DNA of 64,000 nt from Paenarthrobacter sp. PH39-S1 (GTDB lineage: Bacteria; Actinomycetota; Actinomycetes; Actinomycetales; Micrococcaceae). Positions 34,861 through 44,218 of the stretch are shown one piece after another (position 1 is the first letter of the stretch; each line of letters opens with the position of its first letter). The DNA is taken from positions 62,001 to 126,000 of the forward strand of contig NZ_JASISR010000005.1 of NCBI RefSeq assembly GCF_030063245.1, written 5' to 3'. Below the pieces are notes generated by a model. It saw nothing but the letters and a program-made list of their open reading frames with translations. It was not told where the DNA came from and made no database searches. The position numbers and the translations under genes were made by a program.

Positions 34861-34989
34861 GGCTGGCATGCCACTGCCGCATCATGGCTGAAGGGGGCCT
34901 ACCGCCTCACCCGGTGATCACACCGCTAAAATGGGGATGCATCAGGACAAGGACGAAACCGGCGGCGGGCCGGTGTAATCCGCTGAGTA

Positions 34990-35058
34990 TCGGCGGCACG
35001 AGCCGCTGTGCGTCGGCGGCACGAGCTGCTGTGCATCGGCGACACGAGCCGCTGTCGG
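34990..35058. repeat. 23-bp minisatellite, three units
   Basis: Three contiguous 23-bp units beginning tcggcggcacgag, differing at three or four positions, 40 bp upstream of the glycosylase gene. They lie between the transposase scrap and that gene, possibly in its leader. Confidence 0.85.
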
Positions 35059-35099
35059 GTAGGCAGCACCCAGACCCGGACAAAAAGGCAGACCCCTCG

Positions 35100-35786
35100 A
35101 TGGAAAGTATATTGAAGACCACGACCCCCGAGCTGTCCTCGATCACCGTTGAAGGAGGCCCCGGTACCATCACACCTGGCCCCCGGTCCGTCAATGGTGT
35201 GGTGGTCGGGGAGGACGGGCTGGCGCGCCCGGCCTGGGCTGCCGTCGATCCGATGCTGCGGGAGTACTACGATACGGAATGGGGCATGCCGGTCCGTGAC
35301 GAGCAGGGGATCTACGAGCGCATCAGCCTGGAGGCATTCCAGGCTGGCCTGTCCTGGGCCACGATCCTGCGTAAGCGTCCGGCCTTCCGCCGCGCCTTCG
35401 CTGAGTTCCACCCGGAAACCGTCGCAGCGTACACCGAGGCCGATGTCGAGCGGCTGCTCGGTGATGCCGGCATCGTCCGCAACAAGCTCAAGGTCCGGGC
35501 CGCGATCACGAATGCGAAGGCCACCATCGCGCTGCGTGGAGACGGTGGACTGGTGAACTTTGTGTGGTCCTTCCAACCGGCAGCAACACCGGCGCCGCTT
35601 AGCCTCGGAGACATCCCGACGCGCAGTCCCGAGTCGGTGGCCCTGTCCAAGGCACTGCGGAAGAAAGGATTCGCCTTCGTAGGCCCGACCACCATGTACG
35701 CACTGATGGAAGCCATCGGGATCCTCGACACCCACTTGTTGGACAGCCACCGCCGGGGCAGCTCAGGAGTATGGCCGCACACCTGA
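35100..35786 (+). CDS. tag: DNA-3-methyladenine glycosylase I
   Basis: 228 residues. The core matches Tag: YYDTEWGMPVRDEQGIYERISLEAFQAGLSWATILRKRPAFRRAF, DVERLLGDAGIVRNKLKV, FVWSFQP and SKALRKKGFAFVGPTTMYALMEAIGILDTHLL. It removes 3-methyladenine from DNA in the cytoplasm. Of the four zinc ligands of the E. coli enzyme (Cys4, His17, His175, Cys179), only the third is kept (Pro, Tyr, His, Ser here), a zinc-less variant. ATG 35100 gives about 40 extra N-terminal residues over the family; a start near VVVGEDG (about 35200) is possible. Confidence 0.85.
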   Translation: MESILKTTTPELSSITVEGGPGTITPGPRSVNGVVVGEDGLARPAWAAVDPMLREYYDTEWGMPVRDEQGIYERISLEAFQAGLSWATILRKRPAFRRAFAEFHPETVAAYTEADVERLLGDAGIVRNKLKVRAAITNAKATIALRGDGGLVNFVWSFQPAATPAPLSLGDIPTRSPESVALSKALRKKGFAFVGPTTMYALMEAIGILDTHLLDSHRRGSSGVWPHT

Positions 35787-35893
35787 GCAGCGTCGTCGAC
35801 CTCGTGTCCACCCCGCCGTTCGCGGTGGGGCCGGCGGCTACCTCGCACCGTGTTGGATGGACCCACGGTTGCAAGGCTCGTTAGGCTAATGAA

Positions 35894-36199
35894 ATGGACC
35901 GAAAAGGTGAAAAGACTCAGAAAGCCCAACTCTCGGCTGTCCGCATCGCCATCAACGAAGTGGACGAACAGATGGTGACGCTGATTGCACGCCGAGAGCG
36001 CTTGGTCAGGATCGCCGGAACGTTGAAGGCTGACAAAGCGGCCGTGCTGGCACCGGCGCGCGTCGACCAGGTCATCGATCGTGTGCGGCAGCTCGCCGCC
36101 GAGAAGAAGGTGGATCCTGAGGTGGCTGAAGCCACCTACCGTGCCATGATCAGCGCGTTTATTGAACTCGAACTTCGGGTGCAGTCACATCGCGCCTAG
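35894..36199 (+). CDS. Chorismate mutase-like protein (AroQ fold)
   Basis: 101 residues, all-helical. AVRIAINEVDEQMVTLIARRERLVRIAGTLKAD is helix 1 of AroQ chorismate mutases with its Arg/Lys pattern. VDQVIDRVRQLAAEKKVDPEVAEATYRAMISAFIELEL gives helices 2 and 3 with the expected Arg and Glu. It may convert chorismate to prephenate, or belong to related isochorismate lyase-like proteins. It is monocistronic, with no aromatic pathway genes beside it. Confidence 0.8.
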   Translation: MDRKGEKTQKAQLSAVRIAINEVDEQMVTLIARRERLVRIAGTLKADKAAVLAPARVDQVIDRVRQLAAEKKVDPEVAEATYRAMISAFIELELRVQSHRA

Positions 36200-36252
36200 G
36201 GCCCGTGCTGAATTCCGCCGGCAGCGCACCGGCACCCATCCGTTACCCCGGG

Positions 36253-36759
36253 TCAGACTTCGTTTTCCTCCGGAGACCAGCGGTGGAAGTCCAGTGAGAG
36301 ATACAGGGCCAGGGCTGCGGAGTTTTCTTCGTTGACGCGCAGCGCAACTTCCTTGTGGCCGGCGTGGAAGAGTGTGTCCAGGGAGGCGCGCACCAGGTCC
36401 TCAGCCAGGCCCTGGCGGCGGTGCTGCCGGTCAGTGAAGAGTTCGATGATGAAGGGTGCGTCCGGGGTGTCCTCCCACGTGGCGCGTTCCACCACCAGGA
36501 TCGCCGCGATGATCTCACCGGCTTCGTCCACCACGACGTGTGATGCCTCCGGCAGGTAGGTGCCGTATTTGCCTTCGAAGGACGCTTCGACGTCCGCGAC
36601 GGCGGCTTCCACGTTTTCGCTGGCAACGCCTGGATCGTACGCCGTGAAGTAGAGCTCGCCAAGCTTGCGGATGTCCGTGCTGGTTGCCGGCCGGGATTCC
36701 GTTTTGAGGTCTCGTTCGAGGGGTGTGGTCCGTGCGATAAGGGTGACCATGTTGGTCAT
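36253..36759 (-). CDS. GNAT family N-acetyltransferase
   Basis: 168 residues from ATG 36759, chosen for GAGGAG 6 nt upstream; a longer frame to 36837 lacks a ribosome site. SRPATSTDIRKLGELYFTAYDPG opens the fold, FIIELFTDRQHRRQGLAEDLVRASLDTL is motif A with RRQGL for acetyl-CoA, and LRVNEENSAALALYLSLDF is motif B. Substrate unknown. It is divergent from the SOS-box / repeat region. Confidence 0.8.
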   Translation of the reverse strand: MTNMVTLIARTTPLERDLKTESRPATSTDIRKLGELYFTAYDPGVASENVEAAVADVEASFEGKYGTYLPEASHVVVDEAGEIIAAILVVERATWEDTPDAPFIIELFTDRQHRRQGLAEDLVRASLDTLFHAGHKEVALRVNEENSAALALYLSLDFHRWSPEENEV

Positions 36760-36941
36760 GGAGCGCTCCTCTTGTGACTCATAGGTTGCGGCGTTGCCAG
36801 CGTCGTCGATGGCCTGTACACACATGCTAGACGGCAATTGCCGGGCCAGCTATATTTCGTCACGCACTTGTGACGCGGGGGCTTCCTGTGCGATCGGAGC
36901 CCGTTGTGCTTCAGCGGGGCCGGGCGTACACTTGAATCTAT

Positions 36942-36957
36942 TAGAAGATATGTTCGA
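36942..36957 (+). promoter_or_regulatory. LexA (SOS) box-like site
   Basis: TAGAAGATATGTTCGA matches the actinobacterial LexA pattern TCGAAC-N4-GTTCGA at all but two positions, with a perfect right half. It stands ahead of the 16-bp repeat array and the DUF6504-dnaE2 pair; dnaE2 is LexA-controlled in actinobacteria. It also lies upstream of the divergent GNAT gene. Confidence 0.6.
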
Positions 36958-36964
36958 GTCAATC

Positions 36965-37220
36965 ATATTTGAAACAGTACATATTTGAAACAGTACATAT
37001 TTGAAACAGTACATATTTGAAACAGTACATATTTGAAACAGTACATATTTGAAACAGTACATATTTGAAACAGTACATATTTGAAACAGTACATATTTGA
37101 AACAGCGTGTATTTGAAACAGCGTGTATTTGAAACAGCGTGTATTTGAAACAGCGTGTATTTGAACACTGCGCGTATTCACAACCGTAAGTATTTGAAAA
37201 CCGCGGGTATTGGAATCAGC
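36965..37220 (+). repeat. Array of sixteen 16-bp direct repeats
   Basis: 256 bp made of exactly sixteen 16-bp units without spacers. Eight are identical (atatttgaaacagtac), one is hybrid, three are gtatttgaaacagcgt, and the last four progressively degenerate. The array is strikingly AT-rich in this high-GC genome. All six frames translate to short periodic peptides, which are not considered genes. It lies in the leader region between an SOS-box-like site and the DUF6504 gene. Confidence 0.97.
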
Positions 37221-37271
37221 ACGGTGAGCGGCGCCGATAGCCGCCGGGCAAAGGGGAGCGGAGGTGCAGCG

Positions 37272-37586
37272 ATGGGGACGTTCAGCGAACCGGTAGAAGT
37301 GATCCGTTCCGCTGCCGGGCTGCCGCTGCGGCTGAACTGGCAGGGGCGCAGCTACATCATTGGGGCGGAACCTCTGCGGTGGTACGAACGACGCAAATGG
37401 TGGGCGGAGGAAAGCCGGGCCGAGCGCGGCCACGGCGCTGGGCTGGTGGACCATGAAATCTGGCGGATTCAGGCCAGGCTCGACGGGCGGGGACCGCTGT
37501 GCACCTTTGATCTGAGCCACCACCCGGACAGCGGCCGCTGGCGCCTATTGCAGGTCCACGATGCCGTACAGGCGCGCAGCGCCTAA
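37272..37586 (+). CDS. DUF6504-like small protein of the dnaE2 locus
   Basis: 104 residues, basic and Trp-rich: PVEVIRSAAGLPLRLNWQGRSYIIGAEPLRWYERRKWW and VDHEIWRIQARL, CTFDLSHHPDSGRWRLLQVHDA. It resembles the small protein commonly found between imuB and dnaE2 in actinobacteria (DUF6504), possibly part of the translesion complex. ATG 37272 has GGAGG 7 nt upstream. It is followed after about 100 bp by dnaE2. No imuA' or imuB is present upstream. Confidence 0.6.
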   Translation: MGTFSEPVEVIRSAAGLPLRLNWQGRSYIIGAEPLRWYERRKWWAEESRAERGHGAGLVDHEIWRIQARLDGRGPLCTFDLSHHPDSGRWRLLQVHDAVQARSA

Positions 37587-37690
37587 AAAATGCAGCCCGC
37601 ACCGCCCGCTTGGCCGAGCAACTGGTATGCAGCAGCTGCTGACAAGGGCAGGACATCGACCGGTTCGGGAAACAACACTTTGGATTACTT

Positions 37691-40600
37691 ATGAGCTTCA
37701 CCCATCTGCACGTTTCCACCGCTTTCAGCGCCCATTACGGGGTTTCCTGGCCCGATGATCTGGTTCGGGCCGCCGCCGCTGACGGAGCGGGTGCTTTGGC
37801 CTGCACGGACCGGGACGGTCTCTACGGCACAGTAAAACACGTGAAAGCCTGCATGGAGGCGGGGATTGATCCGGTGGTGGGGGTGGACCTTGCGGTTCTG
37901 GAGGAGCTCAGCGACCAGTATGACCATCAGGCGGACAAGCAGTACGACGACGGCCAGTACGACGACGGCGCCCATCAGCGTGGACCGGCGAATGGGGGCG
38001 CCGGTCACAGCCGGGTTCAAAGCGGCCGGGTTCAAAGCGGCCGGGTTCAAAACAGCCGGATTCAAAGCGGCAGGGTCGAAAGCGGCCGGGTGGTGGTTCT
38101 GGCCCATGGCGGGACCAGATCCGCGGGATACGGGGCTCTCTGCCGGCTGGTGTCGGATGCGCATGCCAATGCCGGTCCGCGGAGCCCGGTGGGAGTGACC
38201 CTGGCCCAGCTTGCCTCACGCTCCTTGGACCCGCAAACACTGGCACCTGTGCTGACGGTACTGGTGGGTCCGTCGTCGGATGTTGGCCGCGCCATGGGCG
38301 GGCGTAAGTATCTGATCCCGCGTCGGAAGTTTCAACGCTGGTATCAGCAGATGCCGGCGGGAACCATGGCCGCTGAAATCGTCACCCATTTGAGCGCCCC
38401 GGGTGAGGCCTTGAGTACGGCTCAGGCGGTGCGGATGCTCAAACTGGCGCAGGAATGCGGTGTCCCCGCTGTGCTGACCAACGCGGTGCGCTACTGCGAG
38501 AGGGACGGCGCTGCTACAGCCGATGTGCTGGACTCCGCCCGGGAATTGAGCCCACTGACGGTGTTATCCGGTGCTGAACGCCGGCTCCAGCCCAACGGGC
38601 AGGGGTGGCTGAAATCGGCAGGCCAGATGACGTCGCTGGGCAAGGAAATTATGCACGCAGCAGGCTACGGCGCGTCGGAGCTGGCGCAGTTGCTGGCCAA
38701 TACAGAACAACTGGCGGACCGCTGCCGGATGGATCCGGTTACGGATATGGGCTGGAAGCAGCCGGGGGTGCCGGAGGCCTCGGTGCTCGGTATCGAGCAG
38801 GAACCGCAGCTGGAACTAAAACAGCGCTGTGAGGCCGGCATCACGCGCCGGTTCCCGGGCATCACCGGCACGGCCGAACGCCGTGCGCGGGACAGGGTGG
38901 AGCAGGAACTGGGTGTGATTGCCATGCTGGGCTTCGCCTCCTACTTCCTGACGGTCGCTGAAGTGTCCCGGATGATCCTTGACATGGGGGTGCGGGCCGC
39001 GGCCCGAGGTTCCGGGGCCTCCAGCCTGGTGAATTATCTGCTGGATATCAGCCAGGTTGATCCGCTGCGGCATGATCTGATCTTTGAGCGCTTCCTCTCC
39101 GGGAAACGCTCCACCTTGCCGGATATCGATATCGATGTTGAAAGCGCCGAGCGGCACAACGTTTATCACAGGGTTTTTGAGCGGTTCGGCCCCGAACGGG
39201 TGACGTTGATGAGTATGCAGAACGGCTACCGCGCGCGGGGGGCGGTGCGCGATGCCGGGCTGGCGCTGGGGATGGATGAGGAGGAGATCGGCACCATTGC
39301 CAAACAGCTGTGGCGCTTTTCCGCACGTAATTTCCGCGAAGCTATGGCGGAAAAGCCTGAGCTTCGGGAGTTTGCCGAGCGGGTGGAAGGGCAACGGGCC
39401 GGAGCATTTGAACAAAGCCAGCAGCTGGATTTGCTGGTGGATCTGACCGAACGGCTGGACCGGCTGCCCCGGCATATTTCCATGCATCCCTGCGGGGTGA
39501 TTCTGGGGAACAGTTCGTTGCTGGACCGTACGCCGGTGCAGCCCAGCGGGCTGGGATTGGCGATGAGCCAGTTCGACAAGCACGACATGGACCCGATGGG
39601 CATGCTTAAGCTGGATATTCTGGGGGTGCGGATGCAAAGCGCCATGGCCTATGCGATCCGGGAGGTGATCCGGATCCATCCGTCCAAGGCCGAGGTGACA
39701 GTGGCCGGAAACCATCCACAGGATGAGCAGGGCAGCGGCCCGGATTATATCTGCGCCAACGGACGCATCGATCTTAATGCCGTGCCGCTGGACGATGAAC
39801 ACACCTTTGAACTGATCCGCAGCACCCATACCCTGGGCTGCTTCCAGATTGAATCCCCGGGACAGCGGGAACTGATCGGCAAGATGGCGCCGCGGGAATT
39901 CAATGACTTGATCATTGATATTTCGCTGTTCCGGCCGGGGCCGATGAAGTCCAATATGGTCAAGCCGTATCTGGAAAATCGTCACGGTTTTGCGCCGGAG
40001 GTCTACCCGCATCCGCTTCTGAAGCCTGCGCTGGCCGAAACCCATGGGGTCACTGTCTTCCACGAACAGGTGCTGAAGACTTTCGATGTCATGACCGGCT
40101 GCGGCCTGGCCCAAGCGGATGAGTACCGCCGGAGTCTGGGTAATGAGCCCGGCGAGTCCCAGGTGGAGGACGCTTTCCGCAGAGAGGCACGAGGGAGGGG
40201 TTTCTCCCTTGATGTCATCGACCAGGTCTGGGAAACGTTGAAGGCCTTCGGTAGTTTCGGATTCTGCAAGGCCCACGGTGCCGCTTTTGCAGTGCCCACG
40301 TATCAGTCGGCGTGGCTGAAAGCCCATCATCCGGAGGCCTTCCTGGCGGGTCTCTGGGAACACGATCCGGGGATGTATCCGCGCCGGCTGCTGGTCGCGG
40401 AGGCGCGCAGAATGGGTATCCCGATTCTGCCGCTGGACATTAACCGGAGCTCGGGGGAGTACCGGGTGGAGTGGGTCGAAGCGCCGGTGGAGACCGGGGC
40501 TTTTCCAATCCGGCGGCCGGAAGACCGGACGGGGCAACGGAAGCTGGGCATCCGGATGAGCCTGGCGGGGGTGTACGGGCTTTCCGTCGCCGAGCTTAAA

Positions 40601-41389
40601 CGTATTGTGGCCCACCAGCCCTATGCCTCCTTGGCGGATCTGCGGACGCAGGCCCGGGTGAGCCGTCCGACGATGCAACGGCTCGCTCAGTTGGGGGCAT
40701 TTGACGCGCTGCACCGGAAAGCCAAGGAAGAGACGGGGTCAACGGCCAGCCGGGCGGATCTGGTTGCCCATCTGCAGAGCCTGCCCACCCGCAGCAAACG
40801 GTCGGAACCGATCGAGGGGCAGCTGCAGCTGCCGTTCGGCGATCTGGAGCTCTATAATCTCAAGGATGAGCTGCCGGAGCCAAGCACGGTGGAGAAGATC
40901 CGCACGGAGCTTGATCTGCTGGCTTTGGATGTCAGTGGTCATCTGATCTCCAGCTACCGCCCGCTGCTGGCGTCCCTGGGGGTGACGACGGCGGATAAAC
41001 TGTTGGGGATGCGCAACAATTCGGAGGTGCTGGTCGCGGGCATCCGGGTGGCGACCCAGACCCCACCGATGCGCGGCGGCCGCCGGGTGGTTTTCATCAG
41101 CATCGACGACGGCACCGGCTGCGTGGATGCGACGTTCTTCCACGAGGCGCAGGAAAAGTCGGGCCCGCTGCTGTTCGGCACGAGGATGCTGCTGATCCGG
41201 GGGCTGACCCGCCGCACGGGGCCGCGGGGGATCAGCCTGCAGGCGCTGGAGGCTTGGGATCTGAGCCGCGTGGAGACTCTCCCACTTCCAAAGGCACAAC
41301 CCACGGGCGGACACAGCCGCGATCCCGCACCGGAGGACCCCTTGCGGGGGACACGCCGGACCCTGGCCGTCACCGGTCTGGGTGGATAA
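37691..41389 (+). CDS. dnaE2: Error-prone DNA polymerase III alpha subunit
   Basis: 1232 residues. An N-terminal PHP domain (FTHLHVSTAFSAHYGVSWPDDLVRAA) is followed by the C-family polymerase core with AARGSGASSLVNYLL and the catalytic LPDIDIDVES, then the thumb/fingers (LGCFQIESPGQRELI, VFHEQVLKTFDVMTGC, FGSFGFCKAHGAAFA) and a C-terminal OB fold. It lacks the beta-binding and tau-binding tail of DnaE1, as DnaE2 proteins do. Residues about 75-135 carry an acidic Tyr/Asp/Gln-rich insert and an in-frame tandem repeat, making it about 100 residues longer than usual. Role: SOS-induced translesion synthesis, normally with ImuB. Confidence 0.93.
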   Translation: MSFTHLHVSTAFSAHYGVSWPDDLVRAAAADGAGALACTDRDGLYGTVKHVKACMEAGIDPVVGVDLAVLEELSDQYDHQADKQYDDGQYDDGAHQRGPANGGAGHSRVQSGRVQSGRVQNSRIQSGRVESGRVVVLAHGGTRSAGYGALCRLVSDAHANAGPRSPVGVTLAQLASRSLDPQTLAPVLTVLVGPSSDVGRAMGGRKYLIPRRKFQRWYQQMPAGTMAAEIVTHLSAPGEALSTAQAVRMLKLAQECGVPAVLTNAVRYCERDGAATADVLDSARELSPLTVLSGAERRLQPNGQGWLKSAGQMTSLGKEIMHAAGYGASELAQLLANTEQLADRCRMDPVTDMGWKQPGVPEASVLGIEQEPQLELKQRCEAGITRRFPGITGTAERRARDRVEQELGVIAMLGFASYFLTVAEVSRMILDMGVRAAARGSGASSLVNYLLDISQVDPLRHDLIFERFLSGKRSTLPDIDIDVESAERHNVYHRVFERFGPERVTLMSMQNGYRARGAVRDAGLALGMDEEEIGTIAKQLWRFSARNFREAMAEKPELREFAERVEGQRAGAFEQSQQLDLLVDLTERLDRLPRHISMHPCGVILGNSSLLDRTPVQPSGLGLAMSQFDKHDMDPMGMLKLDILGVRMQSAMAYAIREVIRIHPSKAEVTVAGNHPQDEQGSGPDYICANGRIDLNAVPLDDEHTFELIRSTHTLGCFQIESPGQRELIGKMAPREFNDLIIDISLFRPGPMKSNMVKPYLENRHGFAPEVYPHPLLKPALAETHGVTVFHEQVLKTFDVMTGCGLAQADEYRRSLGNEPGESQVEDAFRREARGRGFSLDVIDQVWETLKAFGSFGFCKAHGAAFAVPTYQSAWLKAHHPEAFLAGLWEHDPGMYPRRLLVAEARRMGIPILPLDINRSSGEYRVEWVEAPVETGAFPIRRPEDRTGQRKLGIRMSLAGVYGLSVAELKRIVAHQPYASLADLRTQARVSRPTMQRLAQLGAFDALHRKAKEETGSTASRADLVAHLQSLPTRSKRSEPIEGQLQLPFGDLELYNLKDELPEPSTVEKIRTELDLLALDVSGHLISSYRPLLASLGVTTADKLLGMRNNSEVLVAGIRVATQTPPMRGGRRVVFISIDDGTGCVDATFFHEAQEKSGPLLFGTRMLLIRGLTRRTGPRGISLQALEAWDLSRVETLPLPKAQPTGGHSRDPAPEDPLRGTRRTLAVTGLGG
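38011..38085 (+). repeat. 15-bp in-frame tandem repeat in dnaE2
   Basis: Five units ccgggttcaaagcgg with increasing divergence, encoding R-V-Q-S-G repeats between the PHP strands before VVVLAHGGT. The frame is kept. Confidence 0.93.
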
Positions 41390-41446
41390 AGTACCGGGCG
41401 GATAGGGTACTGGCGGATATAGGACCGTGACCGGCCGAACCGCGTG

Positions 41447-41462
41447 CACCGCAGTTGCGGTG
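41447..41462. terminator. Short hairpin between dnaE2 and thrS
   Basis: CACCGCA-GT-TGCGGTG, perfect 7-bp arms, without a clear T run. It could end dnaE2 transcription. No T-box features (specifier loop or conserved T-box bulge) were recognised in the 175-bp thrS leader. Confidence 0.3.
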
Positions 41463-41564
41463 TGTTGGTCGGCGTGGGAAGTTCCCAGTACCATCGGAAG
41501 TGGCTCACAGCACCCCTCGTATGTTGCTTAGACGGAGCCACTCAACCGAATTTAGGAGCCAGCA

Positions 41565-43598
41565 GTGCCAGTGGATACGCAGATCACCCTTAACGTCGAC
41601 GGCGAAGCGACCACGGTGACGGCGGGCACCACGGGTGCCGGGCTCTTTTTCGAGCGGCGCGAGGTCGTCGTGATGCGCGTGAACGGTGAGCTGCAGGATC
41701 TGGACCAGCCGCTTGCGGCCGGCGACGCCGTCGAGCCTGTGACTATTGATTCCCCGGAAGGACTCGACGTGCTCCGGCACTCGACCGCCCATGTGATGGC
41801 CCAGGCCGTTCAGCAGCTGCGTCCGCATGCCAAGCTCGGGATCGGGCCATACATCACCGATGGTTTTTACTTTGATTTTGACGTCGAAGAGCCCTTTACT
41901 CCTGAAGATCTGAAGCAGCTGGAAAAGATGATGCAGAAGATCATCAACAGCAACCAGAAGTTCGTCCGCCGCGTCGTCACCGAGAACGAGGCCCGCGAGG
42001 CGATGAAAGACGAGCCATACAAGCTGGAGCTAATCGGCATCAAGGGCTCCCAAGGGGATGATGCAGCCGCGGCTGGAGCCTCCGTCGACGACGGCTCCAA
42101 CATTGAGGTGGGCGGTGCGGAGCTGTCCATCTACGACAATGTGGAGCGCAAAGAGGGCGCCACCGTCTGGTGCGATCTGTGCCGCGGCCCGCACCTGCCC
42201 AACACCAAGCTGATCTCCAACGCCTTCGCCCTCACCCGCAGCGCCGCGGCCTACTGGCGCGGCAACCAGAACAACAAGCAGCTGCAGCGCATTTACGGCA
42301 CGGCCTGGCCCACCAAGGATGCGCTGAAGGCGTACCAGGAGCGGATGGCCGAGGCGGAGCGCCGCGACCACCGCAAACTGGGCACCGAGCTTGACCTGTT
42401 CTCTTTCCCGGACGAGCTGGGCTCCGGCCTGCCGGTGTTCCACCCCAAGGGCGGCATTATCCGCAAGGCCATGGAGGATTACTCCCGCCAGCGGCACGTG
42501 GAGGCGGGCTATGACTTCGTCTACACCCCGCACATCACCAAGGGCCATCTGTATGAGGTCTCCGGGCACTTGGACTGGTACAAGGACGGCATGTTCCCGC
42601 CCATGCATGTGGACGCCGAGCTTAACGACGACGGCACGGTCCGCAAACCGGGTGTGGATTACTACCTGAAGCCGATGAACTGCCCGATGCACAGCCTGAT
42701 CTTCCGTTCGCGCGGGCGCTCCTACCGCGAACTGCCGCTGCGGCTTTTCGAGTTCGGTGCCGTTTACCGCTATGAAAAGTCAGGCGTGATCCACGGTTTG
42801 ACCCGGGTGCGCGGGATGACCCAAGACGACGCCCACCTCTACTGCACCCGCGGGCAGATGAAGGATGAGCTGACCAAAACGCTGAACTTCGTGCTGGGTC
42901 TGCTCAAGGACTACGGCCTGAACGATTTCTACCTGGAACTGTCGACCAAGGATCCGGAAAAGTCCGTCGGCTCCGATGAAGTCTGGGAGGAGGCTACCGC
43001 GACGTTGGCTGAAGTGGCCGAAGCTTCCGGCCTGGACCTGGTGCCGGATCCGGGCGGAGCCGCGTTCTACGGTCCCAAGATCTCCGTCCAGGCCAAGGAT
43101 GCCATCGGCCGCACGTGGCAGATGTCCACGATTCAGCTGGACTTCAACACACCTGAGCGCTTCGAGCTTGAGTACCAGGCCGCGGACGGCACCCGCCAGC
43201 GCCCGGTGATGATCCACCGCGCCCTGTTCGGTTCGATTGAGCGCTTCATCGCGGTGCTGACCGAACACTACGCCGGCGCATTCCCCGCGTGGCTTTCACC
43301 CGTACAGGTGGTGGCCATTCCCGTGGCCGAGGCGTTCAACGAGTATATGTTCGACGTCGTGGACAAGCTCAAGGCGCAGGGAATCCGCGCCGAAGTGGAT
43401 GTCTCCTCGGACCGGTTCCCGAAAAAAATCCGCACGGCCAGCAAAGACAAGGTCCCGTTTGTGCTGATTGCGGGCGGCGATGATGTCGATGCCTCGGCGG
43501 TGTCCTTCCGTTTCCGGGACGGCAGCCAGGACAATGGTGTTCCGGTTGATGAGGCCGTGACCCGTATCGTCGAGGCAGTCCGGAACCGGACAGCGTAA
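41565..43598 (+). CDS. thrS: Threonyl-tRNA synthetase
   Basis: 677 residues. Order: TGS domain (about 1-65), tRNA-editing domain with [14 protein letters not shown] (HxxxH) and the [12 protein letters not shown] metal site, then the class II core with [10 protein letters not shown] (zinc Cys), [33 protein letters not shown] (motif 2 and second zinc ligand), [33 protein letters not shown] (motif 3), and the C-terminal anticodon-binding domain. It charges tRNA-Thr. GTG start after AGGAG with a 7-nt spacer. A 20-residue Ala/Asp-rich insert lies in the editing domain. Confidence 0.97.
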   Translation: MPVDTQITLNVDGEATTVTAGTTGAGLFFERREVVVMRVNGELQDLDQPLAAGDAVEPVTIDSPEGLDVLRHSTAHVMAQAVQQLRPHAKLGIGPYITDGFYFDFDVEEPFTPEDLKQLEKMMQKIINSNQKFVRRVVTENEAREAMKDEPYKLELIGIKGSQGDDAAAAGASVDDGSNIEVGGAELSIYDNVERKEGATVWCDLCRGPHLPNTKLISNAFALTRSAAAYWRGNQNNKQLQRIYGTAWPTKDALKAYQERMAEAERRDHRKLGTELDLFSFPDELGSGLPVFHPKGGIIRKAMEDYSRQRHVEAGYDFVYTPHITKGHLYEVSGHLDWYKDGMFPPMHVDAELNDDGTVRKPGVDYYLKPMNCPMHSLIFRSRGRSYRELPLRLFEFGAVYRYEKSGVIHGLTRVRGMTQDDAHLYCTRGQMKDELTKTLNFVLGLLKDYGLNDFYLELSTKDPEKSVGSDEVWEEATATLAEVAEASGLDLVPDPGGAAFYGPKISVQAKDAIGRTWQMSTIQLDFNTPERFELEYQAADGTRQRPVMIHRALFGSIERFIAVLTEHYAGAFPAWLSPVQVVAIPVAEAFNEYMFDVVDKLKAQGIRAEVDVSSDRFPKKIRTASKDKVPFVLIAGGDDVDASAVSFRFRDGSQDNGVPVDEAVTRIVEAVRNRTA

Positions 43599-43615
43599 CG
43601 GATCGGCGGATTGCT

Positions 43616-44218
43616 GTGAGCAACGCATCGGACGACGCCGGACCGTCCGGAACCGGACAGGCTGGAACTGTGCGGGCAGGAACCGTGCACGACAATTTTG
43701 AGCTTCCCGGGGTCCCCGACGCATTCCAGCGCCTGTGGACCCCACACCGGCTGGCCTATATCCAGGGCGGTCAGGACCAGTTCAAAAACGATGAGTGCCC
43801 GTTTTGCGTGGCCCCATCGCGTTCCGATGAGGAGTCCCTGATCGTGCACCGGGGTGAAAGCGTCTACGTGGTGCTGAACCTTTTTCCGTACAATCCCGGC
43901 CACCTGCTGGTCTGTCCATACCGGCATATCCCGGACTATACGGACCTCACGGTGGAGGAAACGGCGGAGTTCGCCGCTCTCACCCAGCGTGGCATGTGGG
44001 TGCTGCGCAAGGTCTCCAACCCCTCCGGATTCAACCTTGGCATGAACCAGGGCGTCACCGGCGGGGCCGGGATTTCTGCCCACCTGCATCAGCACGTGGT
44101 GCCGCGCTGGGGCGGTGACGGCAATTTTTTGCCGATCATTGCCCAGACCAAAGCCATTACCCAGACCCTCGGGGATGTCCGGAGCCAGGTTGCAGAGGCG
44201 TGGAACGATGCTCAATAA
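43616..44218 (+). CDS. HIT-family hydrolase/phosphorylase (Ap4A phosphorylase-like)
   Basis: 200 residues. A variable 30-residue start is followed by a HIT domain with CPFCVAPSRSDEESLIVHRGESVYVVLNLFPYNPGHLLVCPYRH and the HLHQHVVPRW triad. It is homologous to the mycobacterial Ap4A phosphorylase found in the same place between thrS and pgsA. It cleaves diadenosine polyphosphates. GTG start. It overlaps pgsA by 11 bp. Confidence 0.9.
   Translation: MSNASDDAGPSGTGQAGTVRAGTVHDNFELPGVPDAFQRLWTPHRLAYIQGGQDQFKNDECPFCVAPSRSDEESLIVHRGESVYVVLNLFPYNPGHLLVCPYRHIPDYTDLTVEETAEFAALTQRGMWVLRKVSNPSGFNLGMNQGVTGGAGISAHLHQHVVPRWGGDGNFLPIIAQTKAITQTLGDVRSQVAEAWNDAQ

Noticed and set aside
36850-37168. Repetitive peptides encoded by the 16-bp array (Phe/Tyr/Cys-rich on the minus strand)
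   Set aside because: All are a by-product of 16-bp periodicity, which cycles the three frames; no ribosome sites or homology.
36965-37220. Possible CRISPR array
   Set aside because: Units are 16 bp and directly adjacent with no spacers, and no cas genes are present.
41395-41564. T-box riboswitch ahead of thrS
   Set aside because: Only one short hairpin is present, and the conserved T-box sequence was not found.
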